Origin: Thermoflexus hugenholtzii JAD2
GTDB lineage: Bacteria > Chloroflexota > Anaerolineae > Thermoflexales > Thermoflexaceae
Assembly (NCBI RefSeq): GCF_900187885.1
Contig: NZ_FYEK01000027.1
Location: 149,630 to 213,629 of the forward strand
DNA: 64,000 nt
Reading direction: 5' to 3'
This document shows, in pieces, positions 25,856 to 34,054 of the stretch. Within the stretch, counting starts at the first letter, position 1, and each line of letters starts with the position of its first letter. The position numbers and the translations under genes are program-made. The notes under the pieces are model-generated. The model was not told the origin of the DNA. It worked only from the letters and a program-made list of their open reading frames with translations, and searched no databases.

Positions 25856-27905
25856 AGCGCCGACGACGTCTCTTCTCGACGCGACGCTCGACCTCCCCCG
25901 GGAGCGCCTGATCGACTGGCTCTACCAGATGCTGCTCATCCGGGCCTTTGAGGAGACGGTGGAGCAGCTCTACGCGGCCGGCAAGATGCACGGCACCATG
26001 CATCTTTACATCGGCCAGGAGGCGGTGGCCGTGGGGGCCATCGCCGCCCTGCGCCCCGATGACTACATCACCTCGACCCATCGCGGCCACGGCCACGCCA
26101 TCGCCAAAGGGCAGGACCTGCGGGCGATGCTGGCGGAGCTGTTGGGGAAGGAGACAGGGGTGTGCCGCGGCCGCGGCGGCTCGATGCACCTGGCTGATCT
26201 CGAGCGGGGCAATCTAGGGGCCAACGGCATCGTGGCCGGGGGGATCCCCATCGCCGTAGGGGCAGGGCTCAGCATCCGCATGCAAAGGCAGGATCGGGTG
26301 GTGCTGTGCTTCTTCGGCGATGGAGCGGCCAACCACGGCAACTTCCACGAGGGCCTGAACATGGCTGCCATCTGGCGGCTGCCGGTGGTCTTCCTCTGCG
26401 AGAACAACCAATACGCCATGTCCATGCCGGTCCAACGGGCCATGGCCGTGCACCGGGTGGCCGATCGCGCCGCTGCCTATGGGATCCCCGGGGAGACGGT
26501 GGATGGCATGGATGTGGTGGCGGTGTATCGGTCGGTCCAGGCGGCGGTGGAGCGGGCCCGGCGGGGGGAGGGCCCCACGCTGATCGAGGCGATCACGTAT
26601 CGCTACAAAGGGCACTCTAAGAGCGACCGCCAGGTCTACCGCACCCGGGACGAGGTGCAGGCCTGGATGGCCCGCGACCCGATCGCCCGGCTCCGCGAGG
26701 CGCTGATCGCCCGGGGGTGGCTCTCGGAGGCGGAGGCGGCGACCCTGGAGGAGCGGGCCCGGGAGGCCGTGGCGGAGGCCCTCCGGGCCGCCGAAGGAGA
26801 TCCGGAGCCCGAGGTGGCACAGTTGACCGAAGGCGTCTACGCCGAGGATCCGCTTTTCCCTCCTCGCTGGATCCGGCAGGCCTTCGGCTCCGAGGTCCCG
26901 GTGGAGCCGCCGGCGGGGACGCGGGCGCTTTCCTACGCGGAGGCCCTGCGGGAGGCGATGACCCAGGCCATGGCCGCCGACGAGCGGGTCTTCCTGATGG
27001 GCGAGGACATCGGGGTCTACGGCGGGGCCTTCGGGGTCACCCAGGGGCTGATCGAGCGGTTCGGGCCGGAGCGGGTGCGGGACACCCCGATCTCGGAGAA
27101 CACCATCGTCGGGGCCGGTGTCGGGGCGGCCCTCACCGGGATGCGCCCCATCGTGGAGATGCAGTTCATGGACTTCGTGACCCTGGCCATGGAGCAGACC
27201 GTCCTCCAGGCCGCCAAGGTCCGCTACATGTTCGGGGGGAAGGCCCGGGTTCCGCTGGTGCTGCGGCTCCCCGGAGGCTCCGGCACGGGGGCGGCGGCCC
27301 AGCACTCGGAGAGCCTGGAGGCGTGGTTCGTGCACGTGCCGGGGTTGAAGGTGGCCGCACCCGCCACGCCCTATGATGCCAAGGGGCTGCTGCTGGCCGC
27401 CCTGGCCGATGACAACCCGGTGATCTTCGTGGAGCACAAGCTGCTCTATCGAACCCGCGGGCCGGTTCCGGAGGAGCCCTATCTCGTCCCCTTGGGGAAG
27501 GCGGCGGTGCGGCGGCCGGGGCGCCATCTCACCATCGTTGCTTACTCCATCGCGGTGTTGCGGGCCCTGGAAGCGGCGGAACGGCTGGCGACGGAGGGGA
27601 TCGAGGCGGAGGTGATCGATCTGCGCACCCTGAAGCCCTACGACGCCGAGACGGTGATCGCCTCGGTGAAGAAGACGGGGAGGCTGCTGATCGTGCACGA
27701 GGCGCCGCTGCTGGGCGGGTTCGGCGGGGAGCTGGCGGCCGCGGTCGCCCAGAGCGAGGCCTTCGCCTATCTGGAGGCCCCCATCATCCGCCTGGGCGGC
27801 GTGGATGTCCCCATCCCCTATCATCCGCGCCTGGAGCGGGCGGCGGTTCCCCAGGTGGAAGATATCGTCGAGGCGGCCCGGCGGCTGGCGCGCCTGGAGA
27901 TCTGA
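25848..27905 (+). CDS. Fused E1 alpha-beta subunit of a thiamine-diphosphate 2-oxoacid (pyruvate/acetoin-type) dehydrogenase
   Basis: 685-residue fusion. The alpha half (about residues 15-340) has [15 protein letters not shown], the TPP motif [15 protein letters not shown] and ENNQYAMS. The beta half (about 360-685) has [19 protein letters not shown] and MQFMDF. Most relatives encode alpha and beta separately. ATG 25848 overlaps the regulator stop. It decarboxylates pyruvate, acetoin or a similar substrate and passes the acyl group to the downstream E2. Which substrate cannot be settled from sequence; no E3 gene is in the window, so E3 is presumably shared. Confidence 0.88.
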   Translation: MREAPTTSLLDATLDLPRERLIDWLYQMLLIRAFEETVEQLYAAGKMHGTMHLYIGQEAVAVGAIAALRPDDYITSTHRGHGHAIAKGQDLRAMLAELLGKETGVCRGRGGSMHLADLERGNLGANGIVAGGIPIAVGAGLSIRMQRQDRVVLCFFGDGAANHGNFHEGLNMAAIWRLPVVFLCENNQYAMSMPVQRAMAVHRVADRAAAYGIPGETVDGMDVVAVYRSVQAAVERARRGEGPTLIEAITYRYKGHSKSDRQVYRTRDEVQAWMARDPIARLREALIARGWLSEAEAATLEERAREAVAEALRAAEGDPEPEVAQLTEGVYAEDPLFPPRWIRQAFGSEVPVEPPAGTRALSYAEALREAMTQAMAADERVFLMGEDIGVYGGAFGVTQGLIERFGPERVRDTPISENTIVGAGVGAALTGMRPIVEMQFMDFVTLAMEQTVLQAAKVRYMFGGKARVPLVLRLPGGSGTGAAAQHSESLEAWFVHVPGLKVAAPATPYDAKGLLLAALADDNPVIFVEHKLLYRTRGPVPEEPYLVPLGKAAVRRPGRHLTIVAYSIAVLRALEAAERLATEGIEAEVIDLRTLKPYDAETVIASVKKTGRLLIVHEAPLLGGFGGELAAAVAQSEAFAYLEAPIIRLGGVDVPIPYHPRLERAAVPQVEDIVEAARRLARLEI

Positions 27906-27925
27906 TAGGGGAGGCTCGGAAACGC

Positions 27926-29218
27926 ATGCCGGTCCCGGTGATCATGCCCAAATTCGAGATGGCCCAGGAGAGCGGGAGGATCCTCCGCTGGCTGAAGCAG
28001 GAAGGGGAAACGGTCACCAAAGGCGAGGCCCTCCTGGAGGTGGAGACCGACAAGGTGGCGATGGAGGTGGAGGCGCCGGCCAGCGGAACCCTGGTGGGGA
28101 TCCGGGTTGGTCCCGGAGCGGTGGTGCCCATCGGCCAGCCCATCGCCTACATCCTCCTGCCCGGGGAGGTCTGGGAGGGCGCGCCGGGCGCATCGCCGGC
28201 TACCTCGCCGGCCGGCGCCCCGCGGGCGACGCCGGTGGCGGAGCGGATCGCCCAGGCCCACGGGGTGGATCTTTCGGTGGTGCCGGGCACCGGCCCGGGA
28301 GGACGGGTGACCAAAGCGGACGTGGAGGCGTTCCTGGCTCAGCGCGCGGCCGAGGGGAAGGTGAAGGCGGCCCCGGCGGCGCGGCGGCTGGCCCGGGAGC
28401 TGGGGGTGGATCTGCGGCAGGTGGAGGGGACCGGCCCGGGCGGGCGGATCCAATCCGAGGATGTGCGGCGGGCGGCGGAGGCGTTGCGCGGCGCCGTCGT
28501 CCCGGAGGCCCCGGCCCGCCCGGCGATCCGCCGTCGGGTGCCGCTGGCCGGGATGCGGCGGACCATCGCGGAGCGGATGAGCCGGAGCGTGCGGGAGGCG
28601 CCGCAATTCACGGTCAGCATCGATGTGGAGATGAGCCGGGCGATGGCCATCGTCGAGGATCTCGCGGCCTGGGCGGAGCGGGAGGGCGGGCCCCGAGTAA
28701 CCCTCACGGCGCTGCTGGTGAAGGCCTGCGCCTGGGCCCTGCGGCGGCATCCCGCCCTCAACGCCACGCTGGAGGGGGAGGAGATCCTGGAGTGGGAGGA
28801 CGTGAACATCGGGGTGGCAGTGGCCGTCCCCGAGGGCCTGGTGGTGCCGGTGATCCACGAGGCCGATCGGCGAGGGCTGATGGAGATCGCGCAGATCCTG
28901 GAGGAGAAAGCCCGGCGGGCGCGGGAGGGGGCGCTGCGTCTGGAGGATGTGCAGGGGGGAACTTTCACCTTATCGAATCTGGGGATGTATGGGGTGGATC
29001 GGTTCACGGCGATCCTCAACCCACCCCAAGCGGGCATCCTGGCGGTGGGCCGGGTGGCGAAGCGACCGGTGGTCGGGGGAGGAGATGAGGTCGTGGTGCG
29101 CCCGGTGGCGACCCTCACCCTGACGGCGGACCACCGGGTGATCGACGGCGCGCAGGCGGCTCAGTTCATGGAGACCCTCCGGGCAGTCCTGGAGCGGCCG
29201 GGGCTGTTGCTGGGGTGA
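27926..29218 (+). CDS. Dihydrolipoamide acyltransferase (E2) with two E3-binding domains
   Basis: 430 residues. An N-terminal lipoyl domain (1-78) has the lipoyl-lysine at Lys43 (ETDKVAMEV). Two peripheral-subunit-binding domains follow in tandem: ATPVAERIAQAHGVDLSVVPG (about 100-120) and APAARRLARELGVDLRQVEG (about 148-167), each followed by TGPGGR. The catalytic acyltransferase domain (about 200-428) ends with the DHRVIDG active-site motif. Most E2 proteins have one binding domain. It lies 20 bp after E1 on the same strand and forms the core of the complex. Confidence 0.9.
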   Translation: MPVPVIMPKFEMAQESGRILRWLKQEGETVTKGEALLEVETDKVAMEVEAPASGTLVGIRVGPGAVVPIGQPIAYILLPGEVWEGAPGASPATSPAGAPRATPVAERIAQAHGVDLSVVPGTGPGGRVTKADVEAFLAQRAAEGKVKAAPAARRLARELGVDLRQVEGTGPGGRIQSEDVRRAAEALRGAVVPEAPARPAIRRRVPLAGMRRTIAERMSRSVREAPQFTVSIDVEMSRAMAIVEDLAAWAEREGGPRVTLTALLVKACAWALRRHPALNATLEGEEILEWEDVNIGVAVAVPEGLVVPVIHEADRRGLMEIAQILEEKARRAREGALRLEDVQGGTFTLSNLGMYGVDRFTAILNPPQAGILAVGRVAKRPVVGGGDEVVVRPVATLTLTADHRVIDGAQAAQFMETLRAVLERPGLLLG

Positions 29219-29375
29219 AAGGGGACCTGCATGAGGCGATCCTCCATGCGAATGTGGCGCATGGGGTCGAGCCGGTTCTCACCATTGCAACTTTTGCCTG
29301 TCCGGCAGGTTTCCGCAGTACGGTGAATCTGGAGGAAGAGGAAATAGTCTTCCGAGCCGGAGCGGCGTTAAGTCG

Positions 29376-29774
29376 ATGGGAACGGTGCATCGTCGGAAAC
29401 CGGGGGCGTGGGACTGGGAGGGGGTCCCGGCGGTGCCCTATGAGGGGCCGAGGGGTGTCTGTGGCTCCCGACGGGTGCTGATCGGCCCCCGGGAGCGCGC
29501 GCCCTATTTCGTGATCCGCTACTTCGAGCTCCCGCCCGGTTGCCGGTCCTCCCTGGACCGCCATTCCCACGACCACGGGGTGGTGGTCCTGCGGGGCCGC
29601 GCCCAGGTGCAGCTGGGGGAAGAGCGCTTCGAGGTGGGGCCCGGGGACGTGATTTACATCGCCCCTCACGAGGCGCATCAATTCGTCAACATCGGCGAGG
29701 AGCCCTTCGGCTTCCTCTGTGTGATCCCGAACAAGGCGTTGTTGCGAGAACGGCGATCGGAGGAAGGAGAATGA
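29376..29774 (+). CDS. Small cupin-domain protein (copy 1)
   Basis: 132-residue single-domain cupin. Cupin motif 1 HSHDHGVVVLRGRAQVQLGEE (from about residue 65) has the His metal ligands; motif 2 (GDVIYIAPHEAHQFVNIG) has the last His. It follows the E2 gene by 157 bp and its stop overlaps the dehydrogenase start (ATGA at 29771), so it is coupled to that gene. It resembles the convergent cupin at 30851-31345 (shared RYFEL, SSL, GEEPFGFLC/GDEPFGFLC). Possible sugar-isomerase or metabolite-binding role; unassigned. Confidence 0.75.
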   Translation: MGTVHRRKPGAWDWEGVPAVPYEGPRGVCGSRRVLIGPRERAPYFVIRYFELPPGCRSSLDRHSHDHGVVVLRGRAQVQLGEERFEVGPGDVIYIAPHEAHQFVNIGEEPFGFLCVIPNKALLRERRSEEGE

Positions 29775-30796
29775 TCTCCCATGCCCGGGCCCTGATCTAC
29801 CACAGCCGGGAGGACCTGCGGATCGCGGAGGTTCCGCTGCGGCCCCTAACGGAGGGGGAAGTATTGGTGCGCATCCGGGTCTGCGGGCTGTGCCCCGGGG
29901 AGATCATGGACTGGTATATGGCGAAGAAGGCTCCCTTCACCCCCGGCCACGAGCTGGTCGGCGAGGTGGTGGCCGTGGGCTCGGGGGTCACCGCCTTTCG
30001 GGGCGGGGAGCGCGTGGTGGTGCATCACCACGCCCCATGCGGCGCGTGCCGGTTCTGCCGGCGGGGCGATTCCGTGCACTGCCCCACCTGGCGCTCCACC
30101 CGCCTGATCCCCGGCGGCCTCAGCACCTACGCCATCGTCCCCCCGCCGGTGGTGGAACGGGATCTCCTTCCGATCCCCGACCATGTCCCGGATGAGGCCG
30201 CGGCCTTCACCGAGCCTTTGGCCACAGTGGTGAAAGCCTTGCGGCGGGCCGGGCTGCGGGAGGGGGACCGGGTGGCGGTGATCGGGCTGGGGGTGATGGG
30301 GTTGTTGCACGGGATGGTGGCCCTGCGGTGGGGGGCCGAACGCGTGTGGGGGATCGAGCGGCTTCCCGCCCGCCGGGAGATCGCCGTCCGGTTCGGGATC
30401 CTCCCCCTATCTCCCGAGGAGGCAGCGGAGCGGATCCGGGAGGAGAGCGAGGGATGGGGGGCGGACGTGGTCGTCGTCGGCCCGGGCTCCGTGGAGGCCA
30501 TCGAGCTGGGATGGTCCCTCGCGGCCCCGGGAGGCACTCTTCTGCTGTTCACGCCCACACCTCCCGAAGCCCGCTGGCCGGTCGATGTCCACACGCTCTA
30601 TTTCCGGGAGATCCGGGTGATCCCCAGCTACTCCGCGGGCCCTCCGGAAATGCGCGAAGCCCTCGCCCTCCTCTCGGAGGGCCTGCCGGTGGAATCCCTC
30701 ATCACCCACCGCCTGTCCCTGGAGGAGGCCCCGCAGGGATATCAGGCCATGCGATCCTACGAGGCGTTGAAGGTCCTCGTGTATCCATTCCGGTGA
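29771..30796 (+). CDS. Zinc-dependent medium-chain alcohol/polyol dehydrogenase
   Basis: 341-residue MDR-family NAD(P)-dependent dehydrogenase. The catalytic zinc region (CGLCPGEIMDW, then GHELVGEV) is followed by the structural-zinc cysteines CGACRFCRRGDSVHC (about residues 94-108) and the Rossmann VIGLGVMGLLHGMVAL. It resembles sorbitol/threonine-dehydrogenase-type enzymes, consistent with a SorC-type regulator upstream. Start ATG 29771 overlaps the cupin stop. The substrate is unknown; a sugar alcohol or sugar acid feeding the 2-oxoacid dehydrogenase is a reasonable guess. Confidence 0.85.
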   Translation: MISHARALIYHSREDLRIAEVPLRPLTEGEVLVRIRVCGLCPGEIMDWYMAKKAPFTPGHELVGEVVAVGSGVTAFRGGERVVVHHHAPCGACRFCRRGDSVHCPTWRSTRLIPGGLSTYAIVPPPVVERDLLPIPDHVPDEAAAFTEPLATVVKALRRAGLREGDRVAVIGLGVMGLLHGMVALRWGAERVWGIERLPARREIAVRFGILPLSPEEAAERIREESEGWGADVVVVGPGSVEAIELGWSLAAPGGTLLLFTPTPPEARWPVDVHTLYFREIRVIPSYSAGPPEMREALALLSEGLPVESLITHRLSLEEAPQGYQAMRSYEALKVLVYPFR

Positions 30797-30801
30797 AAGA
30801 C

Positions 30802-30828
30802 AGGGCGGGTGTCGGGAGCCCTCGCCCT
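30802..30828. terminator. Possible bidirectional terminator hairpin between convergent genes
   Basis: AGGGCG (30802-30807) pairs with CGCCCT (30823-30828), followed by CTCTT, in the 54-bp gap between the dehydrogenase and the convergent cupin gene. Short stem and weak T-tract. Confidence 0.35.
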
Positions 30829-30850
30829 CTTCCCGGATGACTCTCCATCC

Positions 30851-31345
30851 TCAGAACACGTAGGGCGCGGTCCTCGGGTTCCGCTTGAGGGCCTTCCATT
30901 CTTCTTCATCGACCGGGCGCGGGGGATCACGCTCGGCGTCCACCGGGCAGAGGAACCCGAAGGGTTCATCGCCGTCGTTGATCCAGCGATGGGGGACCTC
31001 CGGGGGAACGTAAACGATGTCGAAGGGGGCCACCTCGAAGACCTCCGGCCCGACCAGAGCCTTCCCCCTCCCTCGGATGACGATGATGAGGTGGATGTGC
31101 TGGTGTTTCTCCAAGCTGGAGTAGGCACCGGGGGCCAGTTCGAAATAGCGCATCTGGAACCGGCATGGGATCTCCGGAGGCCCCCCCAGGGTGAAGCGGG
31201 TGATCCCCCGCCAGCCCATCCCGCGGGCATCCCCCAGGCTGAACTTGTAGGCCTCCGGTTCCACGCCTTCCCAGCGGAAGGTCCGGGCATCAAAGGAGAT
31301 CCGCCGGCCGGATGGGAGGGTTGCTTTCTCTCGGATCTCTGCCAT
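30851..31345 (-). CDS. Small cupin-domain protein (copy 2)
   Basis: 164-residue cupin with an N-terminal extension (residues 1-50) and one beta-barrel. Motif 1 is KHQHIHLIIVIRGRGKALVG; motif 2 is FDIVYVPPEVPHRWINDGDEPFGFLC. Metal-ligand histidines are retained. It converges on the dehydrogenase gene and is a paralogue of the cupin at 29376-29774, placing two related cupins either side of one dehydrogenase. No enzyme function can be assigned. Confidence 0.75.
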   Translation of the reverse strand: MAEIREKATLPSGRRISFDARTFRWEGVEPEAYKFSLGDARGMGWRGITRFTLGGPPEIPCRFQMRYFELAPGAYSSLEKHQHIHLIIVIRGRGKALVGPEVFEVAPFDIVYVPPEVPHRWINDGDEPFGFLCPVDAERDPPRPVDEEEWKALKRNPRTAPYVF

Positions 31346-31443
31346 CTTGCGGCACCCCGTTCGGTGGGGAAAGATCGTAAAAGATCAGGGTTTATTGTGC
31401 CCCTGCTCGAAGGCTTTGCGCAAATCCTAAGGGGATGCGCGAT

Positions 31444-31524
31444 GGGTCGCGGCGAAAGCCGCTCCTACAACAAACATAAGGATGCCGAAATGAATTTCGG
31501 CACCCCATCGGGTGGGCCCACCCG
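31444..31524. repeat. Solitary REP-like arm and adjacent palindromes upstream of feoB
   Basis: GTCGCGGCGAAAGCCGCTCCTACA (arms GCGGC/GCCGC) at about 31446-31469 is a reverse-oriented arm of the repeat family of the two arrays. TGCCGAAAT/ATTTCGGCA (about 31483-31502) follows, a motif also found in both arrays. A perfect 16-bp palindrome CGGGTGGGCCCACCCG lies at 31509-31524. The 299-bp gap 31346-31644 otherwise shows nothing recognisable. Confidence 0.6.
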
Positions 31525-31644
31525 GATGGAGAGCTGCAGATGATCACCCGGGCTTCGTGAAGTTCCTCACTGCTCCTCTTGTAACCCTCACTTTAATGTA
31601 GAAAGCGATGATCCGAACGATCTCGAGCTGAGAAAAGGGCGGCT

Positions 31645-33612
31645 GTGGCGTCCTGTCATTCGGAGCCGACGGAGCGATTGGAGGATCTTCCCCAGCGTCC
31701 GGTGGTGCTGGTGGGGCCGCCGAACGTGGGCAAATCGGCGCTGTTCTTCCGGCTCACCGGCCGCTACGCCACCGTCTCCAACTACCCGGGCACCACGGTG
31801 GACCTGCTGATGGGGCGCCTCCCGGAGGGGGCCCCCTTGCTGGACACCCCGGGGATCCACAGCCTGTTTCCTCTTTCCGCTGAGGAGCAGGTGACGCAAG
31901 CGCTGATCCTGAGCGCCCAGCCCCAGGCGGTGATCCAGGTGGCGGACGCCCGGCATCTCCGCCAGGCCCTCCTGCTCACCCTCCAGCTGGCCGAGCTGGA
32001 GCTCCCCCTCGTCCTCGACCTCAACCTGATGGACGAGGCGCAGGCGGAGGGCATCGAGATCGACCTGGAGGGGCTGGCGGCCCGCTTGGGGATCCCGGTG
32101 GCCGCCACGGTGGCGGTCTCCGGGCACGGTCTGGACCGCCTGCGTGCCCTCATCCCGGAGGCCCGCATCCCTCGGGTCCGCCCCACGTATGAGGCGCCTC
32201 TGGAGGAGGCCCTGCGGCAGCTGGAAGAGCGCCTGCCTCCGGCCCCCGGCCGCCGGTATCGGGCCCTTGGGCTGCTGCTGGAGGATCCCTGGACCTGCCA
32301 GCACGTCCCCGATGAGGGGCTCCGTCAGGAGGCGGCGGCCCTGCGAGGGGCCCTGGAGGCCCATTACGGACGGCCCCTGCTCTATGTCCTGACCCGGCAG
32401 CGCTACCAGTGGGCGGAGCGGTTGCTGGACGGCCTGGTGCGCCGGACCCCTCGCGCGGCGGGCGTCCGGCAGGGGCTGCGGGAGCGGCTGGACGCACTGA
32501 TGCTCCACCCCATCGGGGGCTGGCTGGTCATCGCGGTCGTCCTCTGGCTCACGTATCAGATCGTCGGCGTGTTCGGCGCCCAGGTGCTGGTGGGGCTCCT
32601 GGAGGAGACGGTGTTCGGCGCCTGGATCCTTCCCGCGCTGACGGCGCTGGCCCAGCGATGGATCCCGTGGGGACTGGTTCGGGATTTCCTCCTCGGGCCC
32701 TACGGTCAGATCTCTATGGCGCTGACCTACGGGCTGGCCATCGTGTTCCCCATCGTGGGGACGTTCTTCCTGATGTTCAGCCTGATGGAGGACTCCGGAT
32801 ATCTCCCCCGCCTGGCGGTGATGCTGAACCGTCCTTTCAAAGCCTTGGGGCTGAACGGCCGGGCGGTCCTCCCCATGGTGCTGGGCCTGGGGTGCGTGAC
32901 CATGGCCACGATGACCACGCGGGTGCTGCAGACCCGGCGGGAGCGGGTGCTGGTCACCCTGTTGCTGGCCCTGGCCGTCCCCTGCTCGGCGCAGCTGGGA
33001 GTGATCTTCGGGATGATCGCCATGGCCGGCCCGGGGGCCCTGGGGGTCTGGCTCGCCGTGGTGGCGGCGGTGCTGGGCCTGGTGGGCGCCTTGGCCGCCC
33101 GGGTGGTCCCGGGGGAGCCCTCGGATTTCATCCTGGAGCTGCCCCCGCTGCGGGCGCCCCGCCTCGAGAACCTGGCCCTCAAGACCTTGGCCCGGATCGA
33201 ATGGTATCTCAAAGAGGTGGTGCCCTTATTCATGCTCAGCACGGCCATCCTCTTCGCACTGGATCGCCTGGGCCTGCTCGAGGGGATCGAGCGGGCGATG
33301 GCGCCGCTGGTGACCGGATGGCTGGGGCTGCCGCCGCAGACCGCCGGGATGTTTCTCCTCGGCTTCCTGCGACGGGATTACGGCGCAACGGGGCTGTTCG
33401 ATCTCGCCCGGGAGGGTGTGCTGACGCCCCATCAGATCTTGGTGAGCCTGGTGGTGATCACGCTGTTCATCCCGTGCATCGCCACAGTGATGATGATGAT
33501 CAAGGAGCACGGCTGGCGCACGGCGGTGGCCATCTTCGCCTTCGTCTTCCCCTTCGCCTTCCTGGTGGGCGGGGCGACCCATCACATCCTGCGGTGGCTG
33601 GGATGGGGGTGA
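31645..33612 (+). CDS. feoB: FeoB ferrous iron transporter
   Basis: 655-residue membrane GTPase importing Fe(II). The N-terminal G domain has G1 GPPNVGKS (residues 24-31), G2 around YPGTTVD, G3 DTPGIHS and G4 NLMD. About eight transmembrane helices follow, with Gate motifs LGLGCVTMATMTTRV and CSAQLGVIFGMIA and the C-terminal FIPCIATVMMM. GTG 31645 is the likely start; no strong ribosome site is visible. G4 NLMD matches the NxxD consensus (NxMD in many FeoB). It is followed 4 bp later by a FeoA-domain gene. Confidence 0.92.
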   Translation: MASCHSEPTERLEDLPQRPVVLVGPPNVGKSALFFRLTGRYATVSNYPGTTVDLLMGRLPEGAPLLDTPGIHSLFPLSAEEQVTQALILSAQPQAVIQVADARHLRQALLLTLQLAELELPLVLDLNLMDEAQAEGIEIDLEGLAARLGIPVAATVAVSGHGLDRLRALIPEARIPRVRPTYEAPLEEALRQLEERLPPAPGRRYRALGLLLEDPWTCQHVPDEGLRQEAAALRGALEAHYGRPLLYVLTRQRYQWAERLLDGLVRRTPRAAGVRQGLRERLDALMLHPIGGWLVIAVVLWLTYQIVGVFGAQVLVGLLEETVFGAWILPALTALAQRWIPWGLVRDFLLGPYGQISMALTYGLAIVFPIVGTFFLMFSLMEDSGYLPRLAVMLNRPFKALGLNGRAVLPMVLGLGCVTMATMTTRVLQTRRERVLVTLLLALAVPCSAQLGVIFGMIAMAGPGALGVWLAVVAAVLGLVGALAARVVPGEPSDFILELPPLRAPRLENLALKTLARIEWYLKEVVPLFMLSTAILFALDRLGLLEGIERAMAPLVTGWLGLPPQTAGMFLLGFLRRDYGATGLFDLAREGVLTPHQILVSLVVITLFIPCIATVMMMIKEHGWRTAVAIFAFVFPFAFLVGGATHHILRWLGWG

Positions 33613-33616
33613 GCGG

Positions 33617-34036
33617 ATGCAGACGCGTTGCCCAATGTGCGGCTATGTCTTCGATCCGGCCGAGCTGCAGTGCCACACCGCGTGTCCGATCGGCGCGCGA
33701 TGCGCCCTGATGTGCTGCCCGCAGTGCGGCTACCAGATGCCGGACCTGGAGCGCTCAGTCGGCGTGCGGTGGTTGCGGGGGTTGCTGGGCTGGCTCCGCC
33801 CATCCCGGCCGGCCTCCGCCCCCACGCTAGCCGACCTCCCGCCTGGCCGCTCCGCCGTGGTGACGGACGTGGAGGAGATCCAGGGGGAACGGCTGGCCCG
33901 GCTGGCCCAGATGGGCTTGCTCCCCGGGGCGGAAGTTCGGGTTCTCCGGAGGCGCCCGACGCTGATCGTCGAGGTGGATGGCATGACCCTGGCCCTGGAT
34001 CCCACCGTGGCCATGCGCATCCGGGTGGCCTCCTGA
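33617..34036 (+). CDS. feoA: FeoA-domain protein with N-terminal cysteine-rich region
   Basis: 139 residues. The N-terminal 40 residues hold eight cysteines (CPMCG, CHTACP, CALMCCPQCG), which looks like a zinc ribbon or iron-sulfur site. A FeoA (SH3-like) domain occupies about residues 68-139 (LADLPPGRSAVVTDVEE, LAQMGLLPGAEV, IRV). FeoA stimulates FeoB. Standalone FeoA is about 75-80 residues; the Cys-rich extension may sense iron or redox state (inference). Confidence 0.85.
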   Translation: MQTRCPMCGYVFDPAELQCHTACPIGARCALMCCPQCGYQMPDLERSVGVRWLRGLLGWLRPSRPASAPTLADLPPGRSAVVTDVEEIQGERLARLAQMGLLPGAEVRVLRRRPTLIVEVDGMTLALDPTVAMRIRVAS

Positions 34037-34054
34037 AGGCCCCGATATCCCCCC

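Noticed and set aside
29215-29481. Frame between the E2 gene and the cupin beginning MKGDLHEAILHANVAHGVEP
   Set aside because: It overlaps the clear cupin gene in another frame, has no ribosome site, and its C-terminal half is an Arg/Gly-rich shadow.
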